A DNA stretch of 64,000 nucleotides, from the NCBI RefSeq assembly GCF_020379485.1, contig NC_063452.1, positions 10,023,065-10,087,064 on the forward strand, in the 5' to 3' direction. Positions 1 through 11,996 of the stretch are shown in pieces. The translations under genes and the position numbers were made by a program. The stretch is from Brassica napus (taxonomy: Eukaryota; Streptophyta; Magnoliopsida; Brassicales; Brassicaceae). Every line of letters starts with the position of its first letter. The stretch's first letter is position 1. The notes beneath the pieces were generated by a model. That model ran no database searches. It was not told where the DNA came from and was given only the letters and a program-made list of their open reading frames with translations.

Positions 1-910
1 TGTCTATTAAATGATGTTTTCTACTCATATATTTTTTTGATCATGTGTATCTTTAATAGCAAAAACTTTAAATTACTGATAACAAAATTTTCATTGTTGG
101 ATTAATAATTTTAGTAATTGATAATTTAAAAAAAATTATCAATGTTAGTTCAAAACTTTTATCAAAAAAAATTATGCAAAGTAAATTTTGAAACTAAAAT
201 ATTTATTTATTCAATATAGTTTATATTTTAATTTAGAATCATATATATACATATATATTTTAAATCTTAACTATTAATTAAATTAGACTTTTACTTATAT
301 AATTTTGTAATCATTTGTATTTTGTCATAACAAAAATTTTAAACTATGGATCGCAAAATTTGAATGTGAGACTTTTAACAGTTTTAGTAATTTATAGTCG
401 TTTTTTAAAATTTAAAATATAACATATACAGAAAAATCTAAATTTTTATAATATGGTTATTGTGGTTTTTTAAAAATTATTTTAATAGTTTTAAATTAAA
501 CAAATTTGATAGAAGATACATTATTATTTTATCAGATCTTTATTATTCAAAATCATTAATTGTCATATATACTTTACCCACATTAGGCAATTCTGTAATC
601 TTTATTTAAAAAAATAATAAATGACATTAATAATTAATTTATGGTTAGTTTAATAAAAAGCTTATTATATAATTAGATGGACCAACATATTTCTCTAATA
701 ATTCTAAGAATCATCGTAGTGATGACACGTCGCTACAAAAATAAGTTGTAATATTTCACAAATAATATATATTAATATATAGGGGATAAGTGATAACACG
801 TCTTAGTTGTAACAAGCTAATAATGGTGATTTCACTTATCTAAACTCACCCTACAATAATACTTACGAAAAGCTGGCTTCCTAACGAAGATACAAACTAC
901 ATTAATGATT
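1..910. other. AT-rich intergenic DNA, no gene seen
   Basis: No credible coding region, tRNA or terminal-inverted-repeat element was found. The stretch is strongly AT-rich with scattered runs of A and T. The last ~100 bases probably hold the 3' UTR of the minus-strand gene that ends at 911. Confidence 0.6.
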
Positions 911-2251
911 TCAATCATTAAGGAAGGTTTCGAAATCGAATGTCACATTGTCTTGAGCTACCGGTTCAGGTAACGGGCTAACCAGGCTGGCTTGGTTACA
1001 ACTGTCCACGAGCCAGCTCTCAACTTCCGACAGTTTGGTCTGCAAGACGTTTTCGTTAGTTGCCGGTTGCTGTTGAACCGTCTCTGCTTGTGAACCCCAC
1101 TCAGGTAGACGAAACAGATCTGCATTGCTCCTCTGACAATAATCAGCAACGTTGAGCTGACAATTGCGTTGTTGTTGTTGTTGTTGTTGAGTGTACATTT
1201 GTGGGTTTATTGTTGGAGCCACTACGGAAGGAGTGGATCGTGAAACTTTAGCATTGGGCCGAGTTCCTGAAGAGGCCACTCGAGACCTTAAGTTACCTAT
1301 ATAAGTACTTCTATCCTTTTGGATGCTCAATGATTGTCTGACTCTAGTCCTGCCTCTGTTGACGTTTGACAGATTAGCAACACGGCTGGATGATGATGAG
1401 CAAGGCCGGATCTCAATCTTATTCCTTGGCCAAGGGTTTAGGGATAACCGGATGATACTCTGAGCCGGAGACACTGTAGCATGGGCCGGTTGGGTCCTGA
1501 AGTATTCGCGTTGATTCATCCATGTCTTGTCTTTATCATTAGCATGACAATGATCTATGCTGGAGACAGCGGCACACCAGTATGGACAAGGAGCAGGGAT
1601 GTCACACACATAACAGTGACACTTCAACGGAAAATAAATATAAAATAATTAGCCAAGGAAATAAATAATCCATTAAAGCATATTAGGGAAGCTTATAAAA
1701 GATGGTTTACCATGTCGCAGTAACTCTCATGTGATGTTGAGTTGAAGGAGTACTTAGCACACGAGTGTCTGGGGTGAGGGAAATCTCTACACGCTACCTA
1801 CAAAACAAAGATTTTTGGCTTTTGATGTTAGGGAGAAAGCTTAGTATACAACACATCAAAAACAGTGGAATGATTAACAAACAATTACACAAAAGAGTTC
1901 AATTACATCTAATCCTAAAAGAAAAGAAGGAATTCAAAGACTATGGCTTTCAAAGGGATTCGAACTCCGTACCTCACCCTTTTGCCCCACTACAAGCACC
2001 TCGTCATCATTATCATCAGCTTCAACTGCAGCACCTGTCTTGTCGGGATCACAGTCCAAAATCACACAATCTTCGTCTCCTTCATCCTCCAAAGCTGCTC
2101 GAGTCGAAGAATTTAGCTGAGAATCAACGCTGCCTTCCACCTCGACTTCATCGGTGCTGTCGGATTTAGCCATGTTTAGCCAGTTCAAGTAGTCTTTGTC
2201 CATCTCCTCGTCTGAACTAACATCCACAACTATATGATTCTCCGAACCCAT
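911..2251 (-). CDS. RIN13: RPM1-interacting protein 13-like (RIN13-like)
   Basis: Three exons on the minus strand: 2251-1973, 1797-1711 and 1621-911, all with GT-AG junctions, giving about 358 aa. The N-terminus is acidic, with the VVDVSSDEE motif and a DCVILDCDP block. Exons 1-3 join into a Cys/His-rich motif containing CRDFPHPRHSC, then CDMCHCYVCDIPAPCPYW, the diagnostic signature of the RIN13 family. The C-terminal half is low-complexity, with seven glutamines encoded by a TTG/CAA repeat near 1169-1190, and ends in FDFETFLND. In Arabidopsis RIN13 is a nuclear protein that binds the resistance protein RPM1; its biochemistry is not settled. An in-frame ATG three codons upstream (2260) is possible, but MGSEN fits the family better. 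The neighbour at 5 kb is the DENN gene, as in Arabidopsis (from memory). Confidence 0.85.
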
Positions 2252-2436
2252 TAAGAACAACAGGTTTCAGAAATTTGACAGAACAAGTAACCCAGAAAAA
2301 CTCTTAGTGTGTCATAAAAATGGAGCAAATTAGGGTTTGGAGACAAAAGCCGAAATTGAGTGAGGTAACCACGACCTCCCTCAATCTCTCTTCACACGAC
2401 GATAGGTGAATAAAGCATGACCATCTTTTCCCTTTA

Positions 2437-2476
2437 ATTGGGCCAGGCCCATCAAATCCGGGTCAACACAGCCCAG
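2437..2476 (-). promoter_or_regulatory. Site II-like TGGGCC cluster upstream of RIN13-like gene
   Basis: The block TTGGGCCAGGCCCA, followed by another GCCCAG, lies about 190 bp upstream of the RIN13-like start codon. TGGGCC/T elements (site II) are common core-promoter elements of housekeeping plant genes. The role here is inferred from sequence and position only. Confidence 0.4.
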
Positions 2477-2479
2477 ATA

Positions 2480-3078
2480 GTGGATACAATATAGTAACAG
2501 ATTACATGGCTTTCACTCTAGTTGTTTTTTTTTTTTTAAATTCCCATCACCGTTTTATATTAATATTATACGCGAGTCATCACTTACAGGAGGACGTGGT
2601 AGCTGTTTCAACTTTCATGATATTTCTTTATTCAAGTCAAAGGGATCTTCTTAAGAGTCAAATCCAACGGCTGAAATCTAAGGGATAATGTTCCGCGTAA
2701 GAGAGACATCTAAACTAACCAATACATCGCCAACCGTCGAGTTCGGTAAAGCGCCATTGCACGTTCAAAGTCAATCAAACTTTTCAATATTTATAAGCTT
2801 ATCAACCTTCAACTTTTAGTTTTTCACTAATTGGTGACCATGTTTTAATTATTTCAGTTTTCTCCAACACAGATACATCGACCGGTTTGTAATATTCCGT
2901 TAATCTTTTGATGAATACACAATATTTACGGGAGTGTTTCAAAAAAAAAAAAAAAAACACAATATTTACAGGAAGAAAATTTAGTTTTTCTAGTTTGAAT
3001 ATTAGGGTCTAAGTGCACCAGATTTTTTAATATTATCACCAAAAGATTTTTCCATTGCGAATAGGTCTGTCTAAAAAA
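2480..3078. other. Intergenic DNA, no gene seen
   Basis: AT-rich with poly(T) at 2525-2537 and poly(A) at 2940-2957. No coding region or bounded mobile element could be supported. Confidence 0.5.
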
Positions 3079-3089
3079 ATTCAATATAT

Positions 3090-3511
3090 GCCGAGGTTGT
3101 CATGACTCAGGGCATCTTCATCCCAACTCCATTTTTTCCTCTAAAATAGAGTAAAAATGGATATGGAGTAAAAAATGCTCCAACCCAATTTCATATCTCA
3201 CTCCATAATGAAATTTACTCCATAAATGGAGTAATTTATTTTTTATTTGTTCATCACTTCATAATGGAGTGGGAAATGAAATAGGGTTTGAGCAATTTTA
3301 CTCCATTTTTACTTTTACTCCATTTTAAAAGAAAAAAATGGAGTTTTACATTGGAGATGCTTTCCGGCGCTCAGCAGTCACTCATAATGGCTTGTCCACC
3401 TTGGCGTCAGGGGTTCGACCTCTCCCTGCCTTCTATAGTGAGTGAGGCTTTCTCCTCTATGGAGATGTAAGGGTTATTGGGCCAATCCGTGGCCCGACAA
3501 ATAAAAAAGAC
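3090..3511 (+). mobile_element. Composite insertion: SINE-like sequence carrying a MITE
   Basis: An 11-bp direct repeat ATTCAATATAT (3079-3089 and 3512-3522) flanks this block, as expected for target-site duplication. The right part (3363-3511) has a tRNA-like B box, GGGGTTCGACC near 3411, a possible A box upstream and an A-rich 3' end, like a tRNA-derived SINE. The left part (3111-3361) is an inverted-repeat MITE. The SINE class is inferred from box motifs and the direct repeats. Confidence 0.5.
3111..3361. mobile_element. MITE with long terminal inverted repeats
   Basis: The left end GGCATCTTCATCC... and the reverse complement of the right end AGCATCTCCAATG... pair over about 70 bp; both arms contain repeated ACTCCATTTTT/GGAGTAAAAA words. 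The whole 250-bp unit can fold back on itself. No coding capacity. Superfamily not assigned because I could not define the target-site duplication. Confidence 0.6.
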
Positions 3512-3522
3512 ATTCAATATAT

Positions 3523-4520
3523 ATAGTTACATATTATGGATGAGTAAATACCGACATTCTGTTCAGTCCCATTTCAAATTACTGTATAAAGTTTTTGTAT
3601 TTTTAAAAAATGATTAATTTCTGTCTGCCTAAGAGTACTTGCTTTGGTATGTGTTTGAATAATATTAAAGCATGTTTGATGGAGATTCTTAGGTTGAGGT
3701 TTTTAACGGAATATAAAAATCCGTCTCTTAATTTTTAACTAAAAAAAACTAAGAACTGGTTTTTAAATATTTTATTTAACTAATGAACTCCCCATTAAAC
3801 CTGCTCTTGCCAGGTGACAAATTCTGGGAGAACATTTAACTAATGATATGTCTTTTAAATGAACAAAAGTGTTTTGAGCATTTTAGAAAAGTTTTATCTA
3901 TGTCTTTATATTATATATTTGTTTGCATTACATACAATTGTATCACATCAATTTCTAATATAACAAATCATTATATACGGTTTTTAATAAAATACATCAT
4001 ATAAATTTTATTTATACGATTTAGTTGTAGTATATACACATCATTGTTTTGTATATCATTTTATTTTTGTGGCAGACCTCTTTTTTATACGGTGCCGACT
4101 ATAATCTTGTAGCGTTTTAGATGTCATTTTATCTAATATTAAAAATCATATGAGAAATATATTCTTAACCATTTGAGGATTATTTAAAGAAAGTGTTATA
4201 TTTTGTCAGACCAATAAATACCTGTTCATTTCTTGCAGTTTTGCTGTTAACTTAATTAAATTTTAATGTGCTAGATTTATCATGCTGTAAGTAGAAAAAA
4301 CAAGTCTATTTATCTTTTGTCAAAAAAGTAGATAAAAACAAGTCAAATTTACATAATGAATAATTTTTGGGGGTGTATGTAATGTGGGTTCAAAACATGA
4401 AGGCCACGTTTAAGAGTAGAAACAAAAGGAAAAGATGAGCTGTTGTTGTTATTCTCCTGATATCAAGTATAACCTCCCTTTTTGCGTATAATTCTATATT
4501 TAGATACAATCTTTTTACTT
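3523..4520. other. Intergenic AT-rich DNA, no gene seen
   Basis: No coding region or bounded element supported. The final part up to 5034 is the presumed promoter and 5' UTR of the DENN gene, including pyrimidine-rich leader sequence from about 4540 and a probable 5'-UTR intron ending in a TTTTTTTTAG acceptor near 5002. Confidence 0.45.
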
Positions 4521-5034
4521 AGTCATTTTCTCCCCCACAGACAAAAAGGAGGAAGAAGAAGAAGATTCATTTCCATTTTTGTTCGGTCAAATAATCTCTC
4601 TCTCAAATCCTCACGCCGCGCATTCATTTCGTTCCCTCCATAAAATCACAATCCAACCTTCCGTTACAAGTTTGATTCCCTTTTTCGGATTCACATGTTT
4701 GAATTTTTTCATTAAATTAATAAAAAAAAAAAACAATTCCCCAGAAGGAGCATTGATTGATTTTGCTGGAGGAGGAGGAGGTATACCGTTCTTAAATTCC
4801 TGAACCTAAATCTGTATTGCTGTCGTCATCATCGTCGTTTGATTCTGAGGCTCTTTTCAATTCGCATATATAGCTGTAACCTTGAACTGTTTTCGATTTC
4901 AACTCAATTCGAAAATTAGGGTTTCGTTTTCAAAAAAAAAAAATCATCTTCCTAGTTTGTTGATGTTAATGTTTTTTTTCTTTTTATTTAAATTTTTTTT
5001 TAGCAAATATCTGAAGATATGCTAGTTATTATTG

Positions 5035-8000
5035 ATGGTGTCTGAGAGGTGTTGTGTGAAGCCGAGTTCTAATACGGATATGAAGGGGGGAGACGTGTTG
5101 GCAGTTCACCGGGGAGATGGGAATACGGATGATCTTTTGAGATACCCCAAGAAGACGGATGTGGAAGATGAATGTAAAAGTGAGGTCTTTAGGGATGGAG
5201 ATGACCACAATCCTTTGGACATGATTCATCAAGTTGAAGAAGAAGTGGGTACCCTGAGGAGGGATGAAAATGGTCAAGGACAGCTTGTGGTGGAAAGAGA
5301 AACGAGACATGAGTCTCCTAAGCAGTGGTTAAATAGGGATGAAGAACAAGCGGGGGTGTTGGAGAGAGATAATGAAGAGTCGGCTTCAGGTTCACCTGAG
5401 AGGGACGACGACGAACCAAATACTGTTGATAGAGAGATTAAAGAACTTGATACACATGTGGCAATTGGTCATCTGGAGGTGGATGGAACTGAAGAAGATA
5501 CAGGGAGGGATGAGAACAGGGTGTTGGGAAAGGACGGTGAAGATAATCCGAGTCCGATGCTGATGGCAAAGGATGATGAACCGCAGAGTCTAAGATCTGA
5601 GACACAAACTGATGTCACAGTTGTTACAGGAGAGCAAGACTCTCCCTCATGTGCTTCTTCGGATGCAGTTAAAGCAGCTGGAGAGACGATTCAAAACGTA
5701 TACTTTAATGGACCGGTCTTACCACAGTCGCCTTCACTAGGACATAAGCACTCCCAAAGTGAGATGGAGACTCCAGGACACAGGCGCACGAACAGTTTCC
5801 AGAGACTAAAAACTCAGATGCATAAGGCTTGGCGTGGGGTCAGCAATCTACGGGAGGATAATCGGCCCACTTTCAATCCTGAGGTCTTAGCAAATCAAAA
5901 AAGACAGTGGTACCAGCTCCACTCTTCAAAAGCTCTGGTATTTAATCTCTCCAGGGTGTACCTTTGACACTTTTGTTTTGGCTACGTAGTTCCCCTTCCC
6001 CTTGATCGTCTACTAAAACCTTTTGCTCTGGTATAGCACATTAGCTGACTAATGTTTTAAATTGATAAACACTCCCAGGACCAAACAAAATATAAGGAGC
6101 CGACCGCACTATTTGAACATTTTATCATTGTGGGGCTTCATCCGGAAACTGAGTTGAAGCCAGTTGAGGAGGCCTTCCGTAGAAGGAAGAAATGGGAGAT
6201 GGAGATGTCAAGGTATGAAGTGGCTGACTACAGAATACTCCGCCACCGTGGGCCTCAATTTCCAATACTGGAGCCACAGGTTTGCGCTTACTCTTTGAGT
6301 TCTCACAGTTTTAGGCATGCTTATACCTGTACCATGAGACACCTATTCTGATAGTTTGTTTTGGCTCATTGTCTACTTAAAGTAGAATACTTTGTTTGCC
6401 ACTCTTCTATTTCATTCTCGCTTGCGGCTTCTATTATATATATAGATGCCTCTGTTCTGCTCCATGGCAGATTTAGTTGGTTTATTTTTTTTTTCTATAT
6501 CAACTTTTATTATATGCGCAGATACTTTTTAAATACCCTCCTGGGAAGAAGGTGGCAATGCGTCCAAAAGATCTAGCTACTTTCTGTTTTCCTGGTGGTG
6601 TCAAGGTATGATAGTGTATGCTCTGTGTCTCTTTATATCTTTTTAATGACCATCAATTTGCGTTGGTATATTATTAGTTATGAGATATATCAGTTATTTC
6701 GAAAATTTACAGAGAATTGATTCATGCTGCTGGTAACAATATATGCGGCGTTAGTTGGGATTATTATTCTGTGATTTATGCAGCAACTAAGACTGTCGAA
6801 AATGTGATTTTTCGTAACAGGCACGACTTTTGGAGAGGACCCCATCTCTCAGTGATCTAAATGAGCTTGTGTATGGACAGGTCCGAAATAATTCTAAATA
6901 TCTGTCTGAGCTTCTGTAATTCATCTATGTTGTTTGAATATAATGATACTTTTGAATTTACTGCAGGAACATTTAGGCAAAGATGATTCATCCTTCATAT
7001 TTTCATTCAAGGTAATCTATCTTTTCTTCATGCCCCTTTACTGCTTTCGTGTTAGCCATGTAAAAACTTACATGAGGCATTCAAAATTCTCTTTGTCAGG
7101 TAGCAGATGATGCGACATTATATGGTGTTTGTTTACATGTCTCGGAGATTGTTCAAAGACCTCCTGGTGTTTTAAGCACTGCGTCTCCCTTGCATTCATC
7201 TGGAGGAGGCAGTCGGTTTTTGGTTTCTGCACCTCGATGCTATTGCTTGCTGACCAGAGTTCCTTTTTTTGAGCTACACTTTGAGATGTTAAACAGGTAC
7301 AAAAGATGCCCATACTCTTATTAGTGGCTTTTCCTTGCATTGATTAGAGATCGAAGAACTTGAAAACTGATGGTGTTTTACTTGCTGATGCAGTATGATC
7401 GCACAAGAGCGCCTAAAACGGATAACAGATTTTGTTAGTGAGATGTCTCTCGCTGCTGCATGCCATAGTCCATCAGTTTCCAGAATGAATGGCTGTGTTT
7501 CTTCACCTCGTAGCAACCCTGATAATTGGATGGCTTCTGCAATACCTGTGGATGGTGTCATGGCACTCACGGCCGCTGCTGCTGGATTGATATCTGATAG
7601 TGACATTGCGAACTTTGCAGAACCGCAATCTCCAGATAGTGTCGTCACCAGTGATACTTCAGATGTAAGTCATATCAAGGAAATAGAAAGAGATGGGAGA
7701 AAAGTTTTTCATTGCTACGATGATAGTTCTTCTGAAGTATCAGAGAACCACTTGGATACCCCCGAAAGAAGGTTTCAAAGCTTTGAGAACGGCCACGTTT
7801 CTCCGGAGATTACATGTACCGATCCTAGGACCCAACCGTTAGAGCATATTGAAAGCTGTGACTCCTTGTTTAGGTAAGTTAACACAATTGTTTTCCAACA
7901 AAAATGGATCTAACCGCTTCTTACCTCCCGGATTTTGTATTTCAAGTAGTGTTATAATTTCAGATTTTACCTTTTTATATATGGCAGTTCAGCTAGAAGT

Positions 8001-9983
8001 GTGTTGTCAGATGAGGTTGATGATATATCGAACAGCGAAAATGATTTCGGAGATGATTTAATTCTGGAATGGGCTAAGGTAAGGAGATCCTAGTAGGTTA
8101 ACCATTTAGTTGCTCTATTATCTCAGATTCTCAGTGTTCGTCGTTCTCATGTACTGTTTATATGGTTATCTCACCTTGATAGGAACATAACAATGATGCG
8201 TTACAACTAATCTGCGGCTACCATTCATTGGCAATTCCTTCCCGTGGAAGTGAAGTAGTTTTCCAGCCGCTGGAACATTTACAATCCATCGAGTATACAC
8301 GGCCACCTGTTTCAGCTCTTGGATTGTCAGAAGAATGCATTTGCTCTTCTGATTCTTCCGGGGTATACTTTATATCCGAAGCTATCCTTTTCTAGTCTTT
8401 CCTCTAATTTGTAATCTCATCTCATTTTTACTTTTCTTTGCCAAAGATAAATGCGAGGTTGGCAGCTGCTGAGGAGGCCATGGGTCTATCAATGTGGACA
8501 ACGGCAACAGTTTGCCGTATTCTCTCTCTTGAAACTGTACGGAGATTATTTTTTTTGCGTTGGATGCAATGTGCAACTCTTCTTTGTGCCTTGAGTTAAC
8601 AAAGTATTTTCTTCCTTCCAGATTTTGTCACTCCTTTCTGGAGTTTTATTAGAGAAGCAAATTGTGGTAATCTGCCCAAATCTGGTTGGTTAAATCTTCT
8701 ATCCTCCGATCGTCTATCCATTTTCAGTCCCTTGAGGAGATTTAAATGAAAATTTGCCCGTTGGACTAACCAATGACTAATGCAGGGTGTTTTGTCAGCT
8801 ATAGTACTGTCTCTCGTCCCAATGATTCGGCCGTTTCAGTGGCAGAGTTTACTGCTTCCGGTAAGTACCACGTCACTAGAAAAACAATGGACCACATCAA
8901 ACTGGGAGTTTCCTTATCGTAACTTCTCTCTGTCGTCTTCAGGTTCTGCCTGGAAGGATGTCTGATTTCCTCGAGGCACCCGTTCCGTTCCTCGTAAGTT
9001 TTTTTTTCATATGAAGTAACTCGTGCCGTGCCTTTAAGAGCTAGTTATCTATGATGACTTATTCTGAGGATTTGAATGTTCATTAGTCTAGTGAGTGTTA
9101 TTTGGATCGTAAATCATGAGCCATATATGTTCTCTTGTTGGTCACACGGTCTCAATTTACACCACGTGGCAGGTCGGAATACACAGTAAACCTACAGATT
9201 GGAAAGTCAAGACGTCTAATCTTGTTCTAGTTAACATCCTCGGCAATCAGGTTTGGTGGCCATACCAAGTCTCTTATTTCTTATTTTTTGTCAAGTAAAA
9301 TTGACAACTCTCAAGGGCATGTAACGTTAAATTTGTTTTTCTTCAGGTGAAAGTATGTAACATGCCAACATTGCCTCAGCGTAGAGAACTTATGGCTCAG
9401 TTGACTCCAATCCATGCCACATTGGCTCACTATAGCTCGACTGCTAGAAAACACCCGGTTTATAAATGCAGTGAATTACAAGTAAGTAGTATACCAGTGC
9501 GTGGCCGAAATTTTGTATTTACTTGAACCCGATTTGATATTGAGAATGTTCTTCTCAGGCAGAAGCTGCGACTAAATTCTTGAGAGTAATGAGAGATTAC
9601 ATGGAGTCTCTTTGCTCAGACTTACACTCTCACACCATAACAAGTGTTCAATCCAATAGCGACAGGGTACTAGCGACTCTCCTCAAAGCGTAACACGAAT
9701 TACTACTTCCACTCTAGTCTCTCAGTAAATATGTATACAATTTTCTTTCTCAGGTTTCGCTACTTCTAAAGGACAGTTTTATCGATTCATTTCCTGGTAG
9801 AGACCGACCCTTCATTAAGGTATAGTATCTTAGCTTCAGTTTCTGATATTCTCATTGGAATCCAGAAGAGGCTTACAAGCTTTATTGTTGTTGTTGTGGG
9901 TTTTGTAGTTATTAGTAGACACACAACTGTTTAGCGTTCTATCAGACTCACGGCTATCGAGCTTTGAGAACGAGCGTCTCTAA
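5035..9983 (+). CDS. DENN (AEX-3) domain protein, probable Rab GEF
   Basis: Eighteen exons sum to 2982 nt (993 aa): 5035-5937, 6079-6279, 6522-6605, 6821-6880, 6967-7011, 7100-7296, 7394-7873, 7988-8078, 8183-8362, 8447-8536, 8622-8684, 8786-8860, 8943-8993, 9173-9250, 9347-9481, 9559-9666, 9754-9819, 9909-9983. All junctions are GT-AG and no stop interrupts the frame. The first ~300 residues are acidic and low-complexity. Then comes a uDENN-like segment (FEHFIIVGLHP, YPPGKKVAMRP, FCFPGGV), a cDENN core (LLSGVLLEKQIVVICPNLG, IRPFQWQSLLLPVLP, PVPFLVGIHS) and a dDENN tail. DENN proteins usually act as guanine-nucleotide exchange factors for Rab GTPases in membrane traffic; the plant substrate is not known to me. 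Synteny suggests it is the counterpart of At2g20320 (from memory). Confidence 0.9.
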
Positions 9984-10615
9984 AGCTCATTTTGCCATCA
10001 ACATTATACAAAACACAAACTGAAGAAACCAACCAAAGTCAAATTCATACGAAGAGGCAAAAGAGGGTACCTTTAACTACCCTTTACACTCGCAAGACTT
10101 CACAGGTGCTTGTGTCTCTGGATCTCTGATACTTTTTAATATCATTAACAAACTAAACTTGCTTGATTAAGCTTGCTTCCTGCTCTTTGTAAATTAATCA
10201 CCGCTCAATAGGAGCTTTTGTTTGTTGAAGTTGTACAGAACACTTGAAAACCCTTTTTACTTATTTCAAGTGCCTGATTTTGATGTTTCAGAACAATTCT
10301 CACTAGAGAAAAATATTGTGCCTTCTTGCTGTTTTTTCTTCATGTATAGACACATGACATACATTCTACGGTTTGGATTATGGAGGCATTTAAATGCTAC
10401 ATTTGGATACAATCTGAATGCAGTTAATTTCAAATAAAATTAATTTAAACTTCAGAGAATTGATTTTGAGATCAAAACGCACCTAAATTGCATTTCCGGC
10501 ATAAAACTATGTTGTTTCCATTTTTCTAATGTGACATGATATGTGATGATCATTACACAGAGTAGACGAAATTGTAGCCGAGTAAAGTGAAGTATCTTGG
10601 AAACTCTTTTTTAAG
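9984..10615. other. Convergent intergenic region / DENN 3' UTR
   Basis: Holds the DENN 3' UTR on the plus strand and, at its right end, sequence just downstream of the WD40 pseudogene stop codon. No further gene or bounded element seen. Confidence 0.5.
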
Positions 10616-11996
10616 TTATTTTTTGACGTCACCTTCTTCATCATCATCCGATTTAGCCAAGATGGTCTCAGGCTGGGTCTGAGAGTAAGCAGGTGCAATA
10701 AACTTAGGATCTTTAACAGCAACCTCTGCGTATTTCAATATCGCTTCTCTTGGATCTTCCTCCATCCACGTCTCTTTTATCATCCCACCTTGCTGCAATG
10801 CAAACACACACGAATTAATTTCAATAACACTCATAACTCTAGTCGAACAACTTGAACAAGATACTGAAGAGTCTTACCTTGAGAAGATACTGTGTTAATA
10901 AGCTCCTACCAGTGGTTCCAACTCTTCCACCATGACCAGGACAACTCATGGGAAGCTCAGGCTTATGGGCTTTAGCAGGATCCTTCAATTGTTTCTCTCT
11001 TTGTCGTTTTCGGCTTGGTGCGTCTCTGAACAACGGTAATGCATGAGGATTGTGTATTACTGGCTCTGGTTGGTAATCGTCTACAGATTTCTTCCTTGGT
11101 GCACGTGCAACGCAGACACATGCACCTCTCTCGCTCTGAGTTGGGTCGTAAAGAATGTGAGTTCCTCCTTGGCTTTTGTCTCCAGATGTTGCAAATATCT
11201 ACAGACAATGGAAACCTCTCTTAAATGTGAAGTCATGAAACAATCTCAGAGGAACATTGTTGTTGTTGTTGTTTAACCTCGGGTGCCAAGCGCATTGCAC
11301 CACGCTGCAAGTTGGAGATATTCCAACTTTTTGAACAATCTCGAGTTTGGAGCGGTCGTAAAAGCAGAGCAAACCTCCTGTTGTACTGTACCTTCTCAAC
11401 GGATGTTCCAGTGAGGATGATTTGTTCATCTGGACTAAAGGCAATGTTGGTTTGAGGATAATTATTAGGAGACCGTCAAAAGCCTTTAGGGCTTCTTTCA
11501 TCTGCCGCACAGAGCCGGTCCGTGTATTTACCGGGCTGGAAGCAGAACGAAGAAAAAGTGGCCTATTTATGTTTAATTATTTAAAAAAGAAACAACTTTA
11601 GAAAAATGTCACTGCGTAGAGTCTCGAACCCTCACCCTCACATAGCTCAAATTTCACCATTACCACTGGAGCTATGGATAAATATTGTGAAAATGTGGCC
11701 GCTAAACGTGATAATTTAATGACGGCCGGAATCAGCCGCTTCTCCCGCTTACCTCCAAGGCCGGCTCTGCTGCCGCAAGTCCCACACCTGATCAAGAAAT
11801 AGTTCTGTTGATATAGCAGCTCTGAGAAAACAACTGGATATGATTTAAGGGTTTACCTTAAGAGAAATCAAAACTTCTTGACAAGAGAATTCTCCCATCG
11901 CTAGAGAACTTAACAGAGGTTATATCATCAGTGTGCGCTTTTCCAACGTATATATATATCTGGTCGGCTTCCCCATCCCGGCTTGAGACTTCATAT
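10616..11996 (-). pseudogene. WDR70-like WD40-repeat protein, 5'-truncated and interrupted
   Basis: Only the C-terminal half of a WDR70/gastrulation-defective-1-type WD40 protein remains. Readable pieces from 5' to 3' are: 11996-~11858 (GWGSRPDIY, then TSVKFSSDGRILLSRSFD), 11777-~11280 (VWDLRQMKEALK, NIAFSPDEQIILTGTS, GGLLCFYDRSKLEIVQKVG), 11198-10878 (IFATSGDKSQGGTHILYDP to GRSLLTQYLLK) and 10792-10616 (QGGMIKETWMEEDPREAIL to the stop). A 260-bp hAT MITE splits the second piece. There is a 4-nt TATA-type insertion near 11948, a short deletion near 11860, a 1-nt deletion near 11478 and a compensating 1-nt insertion near 11396. The donor after WHPRLN is replaced by an AAC repeat. No N-terminal WD repeats were found upstream. 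The last two exons are intact and well conserved, so decay looks recent. Confidence 0.85.
11510..11769. mobile_element. hAT-type MITE inserted in WD40 exon
   Basis: Terminal inverted repeats CAGAGCCGG(T/C)C are present at both ends. The 8-bp target-site duplication CTGCCGCA lies at 11502-11509 and 11770-11777, diagnostic for hAT. Removing the element and one duplication copy restores the reading VWDLRQMKEALK of the interrupted gene. The interior contains a minus-strand tRNA-like A box (TAGCTCCAGTGG) and B box (GGGTTCGAGAC), so the MITE may itself have absorbed a SINE. No coding capacity. Confidence 0.9.

Noticed and set aside
10222..10437. 71-aa plus-strand frame after the DENN gene
   Set aside because: Lies in the DENN 3' UTR/intergenic DNA and has no recognisable similarity or splice context.
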